Translations under genes and position numbers: made by a program
The notes under the pieces: generated by a model
Seen by the model: only the letters and a program-made list of their open reading frames with translations
What the model was told of the DNA's origin: nothing
The model's database searches: none
Assembly (NCBI GenBank): GCA_018623305.1
Contig: JAAZVR010000032.1
Location: forward strand, 1 to 9,432
Direction: 5' to 3'
Length of the DNA: 9,432 nucleotides
Origin: Thiotrichales bacterium
GTDB taxonomy: Bacteria; Pseudomonadota; Gammaproteobacteria; JAAZVR01
In this document: piece after piece, positions 1 through 6,639 of the stretch
Numbering within the stretch: the first letter of the stretch is position 1
Layout: each line of letters starts with the position of its first letter

Positions 1-368
1 AGAACTTTGTGCATTTCTTTCGCTGAAATGAATAAATCGTTGCCCTTGCCTTTACTGCCTTCAGGCTGAACAAAACCAAAACCATCAGGATGAGCAATAA
101 CCTTACCTTTAATCAAATCAAGCTTATTGATTGAGCCATACTGACCGCGACGATTTTTCACCAACTGACCATCGCGCAACATCGCTTTCAATCGACGACG
201 TAAAGACTCCGTATCTCGTTCGCCTTTCACGCCTAAAGCAGAAGCCATTTCACGGAAAAACATCGTACCTTTGTTCTTATCGATCGTTTCTAAAATCAAC
301 TCTCGACTAGGAATTGGATGTTCATATTTCGCCGCTTCACGATCGGCATATTTATCTTTTTTAGCCAT
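1..368 (-). CDS. rnr: RNase R, N-terminal 122 residues (partial, runs off the window)
   Basis: Ribonuclease R is a processive 3'-5' exoribonuclease of the RNB/RNase II family that degrades structured RNA and takes part in mRNA, rRNA and tmRNA-linked quality control. Only the N-terminus is present. I translated it from the ATG at 368..366. Residues about 8-24 (REAAKYEHPIPSRE at 10-23) match the conserved start of gammaproteobacterial RNase R. Residues about 20-85 form the winged-helix-like basic region, with a RRRLKAMLRDGQL stretch near 57-69. The first cold-shock/OB domain starts near 86, with HPDGFGFV at 93-100. The catalytic RNB domain lies outside the window. The start codon overlaps the end of purA by 8 nt, and an AAGG Shine-Dalgarno sits 6 nt upstream inside purA. 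This suggests translational coupling and co-transcription with purA. Identity is strong despite the truncation. Confidence 0.93.
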   Translation of the reverse strand, partial: MAKKDKYADREAAKYEHPIPSRELILETIDKNKGTMFFREMASALGVKGERDTESLRRRLKAMLRDGQLVKNRRGQYGSINKLDLIKGKVIAHPDGFGFVQPEGSKGKGNDLFISAKEMHKV

Positions 369-1695
369 TATTTGCCTTAGATCCAAATGGATTAACCTGA
401 ACCATGGTTTCTTCACGATCTGGCCCTGTTGAAATAATTGCGACAGGCGTATTCAGTTGCTCTGCAATGAAATCCAAATAGTCTTTTGCATTCTGTGGCA
501 ATTCTTCGTATGTTTTCATGCCAAAGGTGTTTTCAGTCCAACCTGGCAATGTTTCGTAGATAGGTGTACATTTCTCAATTAAATCCGCACCTGCGGGTGG
601 ATAAGTATAGCGCTCGCCATCGATGTCATACGCAACACACACTTTAAGTTCTTCAAGACCATCCAAAACATCCAGTTTTGTCATACATAAACCTGTAACA
701 CTGTTAATTTGCATCGCACGGCGCAACAGAACCATATCCAACCAACCACAACGGCGCTGACGACCTGTAGTTGCACCGAACTCATGGCCTTTTACACCTA
801 AGTGCTTACCAATTTGATCACCTGTGTCATTCGCAGCATCGTATAACAATTCAGTTGGGAACGGACCACCACCAACACGAGTTGTGTATGCTTTAGTAAT
901 ACCCAAAACATAATCGATATCGCATGGGCCTACACCACTGCCGGCAGTTGCTCCACCTGAAGTCGTGTTTGAAGACGTCACATACGGATAAGTACCGTGG
1001 TCGATATCCAAAAGCGTACCCTGAGCACCTTCAAACAAGATACGATCGCCGTTTGCTTGGTAAGCTGCAATTTTTGAAGGCACATCCGCCAACATAGGGA
1101 CTAAGCGCTCACCCAAAGCCGTCATTTTCTCAAGCACAGCTTCGTAGCTAACAGGCTCAACTTTGTAGTAATTCTCCAAAGCGAAGTTATGGAACTCCAT
1201 CACTTCTTTTAATTTCTCAGCAAAGACTTCCATATTTTTCAAGTCACCTGCACGCAAACCGCGACGAGCGACTTTATCTTCGTATGCTGGACCGATACCA
1301 CGACCTGTTGTACCAATTGCTGATTTACCGCGAGCAATCTCGCGCGCTTGGTCTAAAGCAACGTGATAATCCAAAATCAACGGACACGCATCTGAAATCT
1401 TCAATCGACTCATTACGTCTTCACCCGAGGCCTCCAGTTTATCAACCTCTTTAAACAAAGCTTCAGCCGACAAAACAACACCGTTACCAATCAAACACTC
1501 AACGTTGTCTCGCAAAATACCAGATGGGATCAAATGTAAAACTGTTTTCTCTCCACCAATAACGAGTGTGTGACCTGCATTGTGCCCACCTTGAAAGCGA
1601 ACAACCGCTGACACATTTTCCGTCAGCAAATCAACAATTTTACCTTTACCTTCATCACCCCATTGGGTACCGATGACGACGATATTTTTGTTCAT
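361..1695 (-). CDS. purA: Adenylosuccinate synthetase (IMP-aspartate ligase)
   Basis: PurA catalyses IMP + aspartate + GTP to adenylosuccinate + GDP + Pi, the first committed step from IMP to AMP, in the cytosol as a homodimer. The 444-aa product is full length, slightly above the about 430 of E. coli. The GTP-binding P-loop-like motif GTQWGDEGKGK is at 9-19, with the catalytic Asp14. NAGHT at 39-43 carries the catalytic His42. GTTGRGIGPAY is at 128-138, EGAQGTLLDIDHGTYPYVTS at 222-241, RVGGGPFPTE at 273-282, GATTGRQRRCGWLD (the aspartate/substrate loop) at 307-320 and the guanine-binding TKLDVLDG at 339-346. All key residues look intact. It starts 9 nt after the hisZ stop, and its AAAGGA ribosome binding site overlaps that stop. 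Its 3' end overlaps rnr by 8 nt. It is very probably in one operon with hisZ and rnr. Confidence 0.98.
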   Translation of the reverse strand: MNKNIVVIGTQWGDEGKGKIVDLLTENVSAVVRFQGGHNAGHTLVIGGEKTVLHLIPSGILRDNVECLIGNGVVLSAEALFKEVDKLEASGEDVMSRLKISDACPLILDYHVALDQAREIARGKSAIGTTGRGIGPAYEDKVARRGLRAGDLKNMEVFAEKLKEVMEFHNFALENYYKVEPVSYEAVLEKMTALGERLVPMLADVPSKIAAYQANGDRILFEGAQGTLLDIDHGTYPYVTSSNTTSGGATAGSGVGPCDIDYVLGITKAYTTRVGGGPFPTELLYDAANDTGDQIGKHLGVKGHEFGATTGRQRRCGWLDMVLLRRAMQINSVTGLCMTKLDVLDGLEELKVCVAYDIDGERYTYPPAGADLIEKCTPIYETLPGWTENTFGMKTYEELPQNAKDYLDFIAEQLNTPVAIISTGPDREETMVQVNPFGSKANNG

Positions 1696-1700
1696 ACTAT

Positions 1701-1706
1701 TCCTTT
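1701..1706 (-). promoter_or_regulatory. Ribosome binding site of purA overlapping the hisZ stop codon
   Basis: Reading the minus strand, the hisZ TAA stop runs directly into AAAGGA, followed by a 5-nt spacer and the purA ATG. A ribosome finishing hisZ would therefore sit on the purA initiation site, which points to translational coupling of the two genes. Confidence 0.75.
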
Positions 1707-2886
1707 AACGGGCTTTAACAACCCAATTACCATTCTCTTCAATTAATTCCGCTGTCACGTCTAACTCTGTCAGTGCTTCATCTGACATACCTAGGCCGTC
1801 TACAATAATTTTGCCTTCTTTGCGCAACTCTGCCACTGCACACTTCGCACCATTTGCCTGACTATTTCTGACCAAAATACGCTCAAGCGCTTGTTCTGCT
1901 GGCATAAAGCGAATCAGCGCTTTCATATCAAAACTAAAACCCGTCGCTGGGCATGCATTATCAAATGCAGTACCGATATTGTCATAGCGACCGCCTTTCA
2001 AAATCTCAGTCGAGCTCGCTGAATCAAACAAAGAGAACACCATACCTGTATGGTATTTGTGACCACGCAACTCAGCCAAATCAATGTGCCAGTTCATTTC
2101 AGGGAATTGAGTTTGCACATTCGCGACTAAATCTTTCACATACTGGATGTGTGCCTCTGCACCTGTGCCTTTCAATGTGTCCATCGCAGTATCCAATACC
2201 GACAAATCGCCATGCAAATCAACCATTGAACGCAACCAAGCGGCTTTTTGAGCATCAGAAACATTTTCTTTCAAGTACAAATCTAATTCAGGAATCGCTT
2301 TTCGCGTGTACATGTCGTACATATCGTCTTGCTGTTCTTTTGTTAAATCACACGCTGAAATGACCGCTTCAACCACACCGATGTGTGCCAAATCTAAAAC
2401 CAAACCTTTCTGCTCAAAGCCAACACTCAATAACGTGTCCACGGCCAAGGTCAAAACTTCGATATCACTTTCAATTCCAGAGTGTCCAAATAACTCGGCA
2501 CCCACTTGAATTGGGTTGCGAGATACGAAAATATTAGACGCTGACGTCTTAAGAACTTCAGACACGTAACAAAGACGAGTTGGAGCTTTAGAACGCAATT
2601 GGTGAGAAGCAATACGCGCGATTTGAGGTGTCATATCTGAACGAACACCCATTTGACGACCACTCATGTTATCCGTTAGCTTGAAGGTCTTGAGCTCCAT
2701 GTTATGACCAGTGCCAGTCAGCAATGATTCAAGAAACTCAGCAAGCGGTGGCATCACTTGCTGATATCCCCATGTTTTGAACAAATTCAAAACTGTACGA
2801 CGAGTCGTTTCAGCTTGACGGGCTTCGTTCGGAAGTAATTCATCTACAGAATCTGGCAACTGCCAGCGACGTCTAAGATCAGACAT
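1705..2886 (-). CDS. hisZ: ATP phosphoribosyltransferase regulatory subunit HisZ (HisRS-like paralogue)
   Basis: HisZ is a catalytically inert relative of histidyl-tRNA synthetase. It forms a hetero-octamer with short-form HisG and makes it active and histidine-sensitive, at ATP + PRPP to phosphoribosyl-ATP, the first histidine step. The 393-aa product begins with the typical RWQLPDSVDELLP stretch (7-19). A class II synthetase core follows, with a motif-2-like segment VRSDMTPQIAR at 81-91 and a motif-3-like GGRYDNIG at 298-305. The usual HisRS anticodon-binding domain is missing: after about residue 330 there is only a short alpha/beta tail. That pattern and the length (HisZ about 390, HisRS about 420-430) separate HisZ from HisS. 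It follows a terminator-like hairpin after hflC and precedes purA. The start has only a weak AGG about 7 nt upstream. No hisG is in the window; a short-form HisG is expected elsewhere in the genome. Confidence 0.95.
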   Translation of the reverse strand: MSDLRRRWQLPDSVDELLPNEARQAETTRRTVLNLFKTWGYQQVMPPLAEFLESLLTGTGHNMELKTFKLTDNMSGRQMGVRSDMTPQIARIASHQLRSKAPTRLCYVSEVLKTSASNIFVSRNPIQVGAELFGHSGIESDIEVLTLAVDTLLSVGFEQKGLVLDLAHIGVVEAVISACDLTKEQQDDMYDMYTRKAIPELDLYLKENVSDAQKAAWLRSMVDLHGDLSVLDTAMDTLKGTGAEAHIQYVKDLVANVQTQFPEMNWHIDLAELRGHKYHTGMVFSLFDSASSTEILKGGRYDNIGTAFDNACPATGFSFDMKALIRFMPAEQALERILVRNSQANGAKCAVAELRKEGKIIVDGLGMSDEALTELDVTAELIEENGNWVVKAR

Positions 2887-2907
2887 TTAAAAACCTATTT
2901 ATTAAAC

Positions 2908-2936
2908 GCACAAAAACCCACCTAAGTGGGCTGTGC
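2908..2936 (-). terminator. Intrinsic terminator or attenuator hairpin after hflC, before hisZ
   Basis: On the minus strand the transcript would read CCCAC-TTAG-GTGGG followed by five U. This is a perfect 5-bp GC-rich stem (plus-strand arms 2917-2921 and 2926-2930) with a 4-nt loop and a T-tract at 2916..2912. It begins about 18 nt after the hflC stop. An outer GCACA/TGTGC pair (2932-2936 with 2908-2912) flanks it and could extend the structure by pairing with part of the U-tract, which would weaken termination. The stem is short, so it may be only partly efficient. It ends about 25 nt before the hisZ ATG. There is no T-tract on the plus strand, so it is directional. Confidence 0.6.
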
Positions 2937-2953
2937 TTGATTACTCTTAAAAA

Positions 2954-3823
2954 TTATTTGATTTCAGACTGTTCAAAATACTTGAAGAAGTCTGCTTTCG
3001 GATCAATCAACATCACATCCGATTTATCTTTGAACGACTCTTTGTACGCATTCAAACTGCGGTAGAAAGAGTAGAATTCTGGGTTAGCGCCGTAAGCTTT
3101 CGCATAAATCTCAGCGGCTTTTGCATCACCTTCACCTCGAAGCACTTCGGCTTCTTTGTAGGCATTTGCAATAATAACTGTACGCTGACGGTCTGCATCG
3201 GCTTTGATTTTTTCCGATGCTTCTGAACCTTGCGAACGTAGGTCTTTAGCAACACGCTCACGCTCTGCCTCCATTCGACGGTAAACAGATTCAGAAACTT
3301 CTCGAGCCAAATCAACACGTTTAATACGTACGTCAATCAATTCGATACCGAACTCTTTCGCCTGCATATTAGCCAAGCTCGTGATGCTATCCATGATTTC
3401 AGAACGCTCACCTGAAATCACTTCTTGAACCGTACGCTTACCAAATTCCGCACGCAAACCATCTTTAATAACTTGAGCCAAACGAATGTTCGCACGACGA
3501 GCATCACCACCCATCGTTGTGAAATAACGCTCTACATCCGAAATACGCCATTTCGCAAATGAATCAACGATTACGTTTTTCTTTTCACTCGTCAAATAAC
3601 GCTCTGGATCTGAATCCATTGTCTGAATTCGCGCATCAAACTTTTGCACGTTGTTGACAAAAGGCGTTTTGAAATGCAGTCCCGGATCAAAATCAGACTT
3701 AACGATTTCACCCAGACGGAACATGATCGCTAATTCTTTTTCATTCGTCGTAAACATCGACGCACTCAATAAAAATATAACGCCGGCAAGAATAATCGAG
3801 CCAAATCCTTTAATAGCTGCCAT
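2954..3823 (-). CDS. hflC: HflC, FtsH protease modulator (SPFH/prohibitin family)
   Basis: HflC pairs with HflK in a large inner-membrane cage around the AAA protease FtsH and modulates degradation of membrane and regulatory proteins. The 289-aa product has one N-terminal transmembrane segment at about 8-24 (SIILAGVIFLLSASMF at 9-24). The SPFH/prohibitin domain follows in the periplasm, from about 25 to 190. Then comes a charged, Ala/Glu-rich coiled coil at about 180-245, with a RGEGDAKAAEIYAKAYG stretch typical of HflC. The C-terminal part contains PEFYSFYRSLNAYKESF. The length matches the shorter HflC of non-enteric gammaproteobacteria; the E. coli protein (334 aa) carries an insertion that is absent here. 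It starts 2 nt after the hflK stop. A strong AGAGAGGTG Shine-Dalgarno is embedded in the last hflK codons, so the two are translationally linked. Confidence 0.96.
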   Translation of the reverse strand: MAAIKGFGSIILAGVIFLLSASMFTTNEKELAIMFRLGEIVKSDFDPGLHFKTPFVNNVQKFDARIQTMDSDPERYLTSEKKNVIVDSFAKWRISDVERYFTTMGGDARRANIRLAQVIKDGLRAEFGKRTVQEVISGERSEIMDSITSLANMQAKEFGIELIDVRIKRVDLAREVSESVYRRMEAERERVAKDLRSQGSEASEKIKADADRQRTVIIANAYKEAEVLRGEGDAKAAEIYAKAYGANPEFYSFYRSLNAYKESFKDKSDVMLIDPKADFFKYFEQSEIK

Positions 3824-3825
3824 GA

Positions 3826-5001
3826 TTAACGCACCTCTCTTGAACGGAAACGATTACCATCTCTTAGTTCCTGCGCTTTTTTCGCAGCATCTTGAGCGGC
3901 TTGTGGAATGAAAATTTGTTGTTGCTGTTGAGTTTGAGACCCTTGCATCAACTTATCCAAAGGTAGGTACATCATATTATTACCTCCTTCCACATTGACC
4001 ATAACTTTAGACGAATTCGTCAACACAGATTCCATCGCATCAAGATACAGACGTTCTCTCGTCACTTCAGGTGCCGCTTCATATTGTTTAACAATGCTTG
4101 TAAAACGCTGAGCCTCACCTTCAGATTTTGAAATTACTTGTTCTTTGTATGCGCTGGCTTCTTCTAACATACGCGCTGCTTTACCACGCGCTTTAGGAAT
4201 AATATCGTTCGCGTAAGCCTCGGCTTCATTAATAAAACGTTGACGATCTTCTCGAGCCTTAACTACATCAGCAAATGCTGCCTGAACTTGCTCAGGTGGC
4301 TGTGCATCCTGCATGTTAACACTCAGTACGATCAAGCCTGTTTGGTAGCGATCTAAAACTTCTTGAGTCAAAGTTTTCACTCGAGCAACTAACTCTGTTC
4401 GACCCTCTGTCAAGATGTAGTCCATATTCGACTTACCGACAACTTCACGCAAAGCACTCTCAGCAGCTTGACTCAAAGTTGCATCTGGGTTGTTAACGCT
4501 GTAAAGGTAATCTTTCGCACTTGAAACCTTATATTGGATTGCAAGTTTGATATCGACGATGTTTTCATCTTGAGTCAGCATCAGTGCTTCACTTGGAACC
4601 ACTCCAGTTGCTTGACCTCGAACTGCTGTGGAACGAAAGCCCAATTCAGCATTTCGAACTTCATCAACATTCACAATCTCGACTTGAGAGATTGGATATG
4701 GCAAATGCCAATGTGGGCCTGGTTTAGACTCTTCAGAATAGGCACCAAATTTAGTCACAACCCCTCGCTCAGCTGGGTCTACGATATAAATACCTGACAA
4801 CAACCAAACAACTGCACCTAAACCGATCAACATACCCGTTAACTTGTTCGCATTAGGTGACGAAGGACCGCCATTCCCAAACATCTTGCCCAGTGTTTCT
4901 TGAGCCTTACGAATTGTTTCATCCATTTCTGGGCCGCCTTGCTTCTTAGGACCACCGCCCCAAGGGTCTTGACCGCCTTTTCCAGGTTCATTCCAAGCCA
5001 T
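3826..5001 (-). CDS. hflK: HflK, FtsH protease modulator (SPFH/prohibitin family)
   Basis: HflK is the partner of HflC in the HflKC-FtsH inner-membrane complex. The 391-aa product begins with the hallmark HflK cytoplasmic tail, rich in Gly, Pro and Trp (MAWNEPGKGGQDPWGGG, residues 1-17). A transmembrane segment lies at about 54-74, and the SPFH domain at about 75-260 contains the diagnostic NMQDAQPPEQVQAAF. A long coiled coil rich in Ala, Glu and Lys follows (about 250-320), ending in SKSEGEAQRF. The C-terminal tail has a glutamine run (QTQQQQQ) and a basic end. It is separated from hflX by 65 nt that hold a possible promoter. A TAGGAAA ribosome binding site lies about 7 nt upstream of the ATG. 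hflC follows after 2 nt. Confidence 0.97.
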   Translation of the reverse strand: MAWNEPGKGGQDPWGGGPKKQGGPEMDETIRKAQETLGKMFGNGGPSSPNANKLTGMLIGLGAVVWLLSGIYIVDPAERGVVTKFGAYSEESKPGPHWHLPYPISQVEIVNVDEVRNAELGFRSTAVRGQATGVVPSEALMLTQDENIVDIKLAIQYKVSSAKDYLYSVNNPDATLSQAAESALREVVGKSNMDYILTEGRTELVARVKTLTQEVLDRYQTGLIVLSVNMQDAQPPEQVQAAFADVVKAREDRQRFINEAEAYANDIIPKARGKAARMLEEASAYKEQVISKSEGEAQRFTSIVKQYEAAPEVTRERLYLDAMESVLTNSSKVMVNVEGGNNMMYLPLDKLMQGSQTQQQQQIFIPQAAQDAAKKAQELRDGNRFRSREVR

Positions 5002-5041
5002 GTTAGTTTCCTATAATTTAATTCTGTGCCAATGATACAAA

Positions 5042-5070
5042 ATTTTATAAGTTGACGTGAGTCTAATCAA
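5042..5070 (-). promoter_or_regulatory. Possible sigma-70 promoter ahead of hflK
   Basis: On the minus strand, TTGATT (5070..5065, overlapping the hflX stop) and TAAAAT (5047..5042) are separated by 17 nt. They match the -35 consensus at 4 of 6 positions and the -10 consensus at 5 of 6. A start near 5035 would give a leader of about 30-35 nt before hflK. The region is AT-rich, so chance matches are expected; this is a weak call made because of the optimal spacing and the position in one of the longer gaps. Confidence 0.33.
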
Positions 5071-6362
5071 CCTAATTCCTGGACAACAACCTGTTTATTA
5101 TTCAGCAGTTGCTCATACTCTCCAGCGCTCAGTTCCATCGTCAATTCCACATCACCCTCATCGGTGTATGCTTCATTCATAACCTTACCTAATTTAAACA
5201 ATTCCGAACGCAAGCGGCCTTCCCCAGCAGAAAAACAGGCTTTCACCTGAACAAAACGACCTTTGAACTGCTCAGAAATGAGTTGCATCAGCTCATCCAT
5301 ACCTGCACCTGATTGGGCAGAAACCCAGGCCTTATCGACCGAATGAGGTTGTTCAATTTCCACACCTGGTGCGCGCCCTATAAGACGATCAATCTTATTC
5401 ATCACCAAAATCTGTGGGACTTCGTCTGCACCAATTTCTTCCAGAACTTCAAAGACTTCATCAATCTTTTGCTCTTTCATCTCATCGGAGGCATCCACCA
5501 AATGAATCAACAGATCGGCTTCGCGTGCTTCTTCCAAAGTCGAGCGAAAGGCGGCAACTAAATCGTGAGGTATATGACGAATAAAGCCCACCGTATCAGC
5601 CAGTATGCAAGGCCCTGCTCCCGGAATTTCAACTCGTCGCAGAGTTGAATCGAGCGTAGCAAACAATCGGTCTTCGGCATACACCGCCGCATCTGTCAAT
5701 CGATTAAACAGCGTTGATTTACCCGCATTGGTATAGCCCACAATCGCAACCGTCGGGATATCTGAACGCTGACGCCCTCGACGACCTAATTCACGCTGTT
5801 TACGCACTTTTTCCAAGCGTTTATTCAGCTGCTTGATTTTCTCACCAATCATACGTTTGTCGGACTCAAGCTGGGTCTCGCCTGGCCCTCGCATACCGAT
5901 ACCGCCTTTTTGGCGCTCTAAGTGAGTCCAGCCTTTAACAAGACGCGTTGACATGTGTTTCAACTGAGCTAACTCAACCTGCAACTTACCCTCGTGAGTT
6001 CGAGCACGCTGAGCAAAGATATCCAAAATCAAACCGACTCGATCGACAACACGACAACCGACTTTGTTCGACAAATTACGCTCTTGAGACGGCGATAAAG
6101 CGTGATTAACAATCACCACTTCTGCCTCTTCTGCCTCAACAGCCGCCATAATTTCTTCGACTTTACCTTTACCCACAAAATATTTTGCATCAGGCGTATG
6201 TCGACTGGCAGTAATCAGTGTTTCGAAAAAAGCACCGGCTGAATGCACCAGCTCTTTGAATTCAGATAGACCTTCGCGGTCTTGCTCGCGGTCAAAATCG
6301 ACATGAACAAGCACCGCACGTTCGCCCGTTTGGGGCGCTTTGATTCGACCAAATAACTCCAT
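5067..6362 (-). CDS. hflX: GTPase HflX, ribosome-associated
   Basis: HflX is a translational GTPase of the Obg-HflX superfamily. It binds the 50S E-site region and splits or rescues stalled ribosomes, notably after heat stress. The 431-aa product has the HflX N-terminal domain (1-200), including KYFVGKGKVEE at 60-70, HALSPSQERNL at 87-97, DIFAQRARTHEGKLQVELAQ at 114-133 and the glycine-rich KGGIGMRGPGETQLE at 152-166. A basic coiled coil sits at about 170-200. The G domain follows: G1 GYTNAGKST 209-217, G2 around FATLD 234-238, G3 DTVGF 256-260, G4 NKID 322-325 and G5-like SAQSG 348-352. The C-terminal domain ends at 431. All nucleotide-binding motifs look intact. It starts 3 nt after the hfq stop, and no convincing Shine-Dalgarno is visible, so translation may depend on coupling to hfq. 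hflK follows after 65 nt. Confidence 0.97.
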   Translation of the reverse strand: MELFGRIKAPQTGERAVLVHVDFDREQDREGLSEFKELVHSAGAFFETLITASRHTPDAKYFVGKGKVEEIMAAVEAEEAEVVIVNHALSPSQERNLSNKVGCRVVDRVGLILDIFAQRARTHEGKLQVELAQLKHMSTRLVKGWTHLERQKGGIGMRGPGETQLESDKRMIGEKIKQLNKRLEKVRKQRELGRRGRQRSDIPTVAIVGYTNAGKSTLFNRLTDAAVYAEDRLFATLDSTLRRVEIPGAGPCILADTVGFIRHIPHDLVAAFRSTLEEAREADLLIHLVDASDEMKEQKIDEVFEVLEEIGADEVPQILVMNKIDRLIGRAPGVEIEQPHSVDKAWVSAQSGAGMDELMQLISEQFKGRFVQVKACFSAGEGRLRSELFKLGKVMNEAYTDEGDVELTMELSAGEYEQLLNNKQVVVQELG

Positions 6363-6365
6363 CGA

Positions 6366-6587
6366 TTAGAGTTCTAAATTATCTGGCTCTTTGGCAGGAA
6401 CAATCGTGGAAATTGCGTGTTTGTAAACCATCTGGCTTACATTACTGCGCAATAAAATGACAAATGGGTCAAAACTATCGACTCGACCTTGTAATTTGAT
6501 ACCGTTTACCAAGTAAATCGATACAGGAATTTTTTCTTTTCTTAGAGCATTCAAGTAAGGATCTTGAATGATTTGTGCTTTCGACAT
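6366..6587 (-). CDS. hfq: RNA chaperone Hfq (73 aa, Pro at position 41)
   Basis: Hfq is a hexameric Sm-like RNA chaperone that promotes pairing of small RNAs with mRNAs. I chose the ATG at 6587..6585, giving 73 residues starting MSKAQIIQDPYLNALRK, because a TTTGGAG Shine-Dalgarno sits 6 nt upstream and the protein then lines up with E. coli Hfq without offset. The reading could be extended 4 codons to an in-frame TTG at 6599..6597, but that would use up the ribosome binding site. Sm1 covers about 8-50 and Sm2 is NVSQMVYKHAISTIVP (49-64), with the YKH signature at 55-57. Gln8, Asp9, Tyr25, Lys31, Phe39 and Phe42 are kept. Position 41, Gln in E. coli, is Pro (codon CCA). The rim patch reads RKEK at 16-19. 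The C-terminal tail is only about 9 residues, ends with acidic residues, and lacks the long disordered tail of E. coli (102 aa). hflX starts 3 nt downstream. Confidence 0.97.
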   Translation of the reverse strand: MSKAQIIQDPYLNALRKEKIPVSIYLVNGIKLQGRVDSFDPFVILLRSNVSQMVYKHAISTIVPAKEPDNLEL

Positions 6588-6593
6588 GAAAGA

Positions 6594-6597
6594 CTCC
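6594..6597 (-). promoter_or_regulatory. Shine-Dalgarno fixing the hfq start
   Basis: GGAG on the minus strand (within TTTGGAG) lies 6 nt before the ATG at 6587..6585, the spacing expected for that start. It overlaps the alternative in-frame TTG at 6599..6597, so the longer reading would have no ribosome binding site of its own. Confidence 0.75.
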
Positions 6598-6618
6598 AAA
6601 CTGTAATTATTATTATGT

Positions 6619-6639
6619 GAAGTGAAATTCTAACACTTC
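6619..6639 (-). repeat. Small inverted repeat between miaA and hfq
   Basis: The minus strand reads GAAGTG, 9 nt, then CACTTC, a perfect 6-bp inverted repeat that spans the miaA TAG stop. It is followed by an AT-rich CATAATAATAATTA stretch, not a T-tract, so it does not look like an intrinsic terminator. It could be a modest RNA hairpin in the hfq 5' leader, or chance. Confidence 0.35.

Noticed and set aside
1953..2363. 136-residue open frame on the plus strand opposite hisZ
   Set aside because: It lies wholly antisense to a well-supported hisZ, has low-complexity His/Cys/Ser-rich composition, no recognisable domain and no ribosome binding site.
3052..3336. 94-residue open frame on the minus strand within hflC in another frame
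   Set aside because: It overlaps conserved hflC codons in an alternative frame, with no family resemblance and no initiation signal.
5014..5031. Sigma-54-like TGGCAC upstream of hflK
   Set aside because: The -24-like element is present on the minus strand, but the matching position for the -12 element reads TAAAT and lacks the essential GC.
5051..5071. GTTGA-11 nt-TCAAC inverted repeat after hflX as a terminator
   Set aside because: The stem is only 5 bp and AT-rich with a long loop and no proper T-tract directly after it, so intrinsic termination is unlikely.
6588..6599. N-terminal extension of hfq to a TTG codon
   Set aside because: The TTG overlaps the Shine-Dalgarno of the downstream ATG, and the added residues are not found in Hfq proteins. 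The ATG start aligns exactly with E. coli Hfq.
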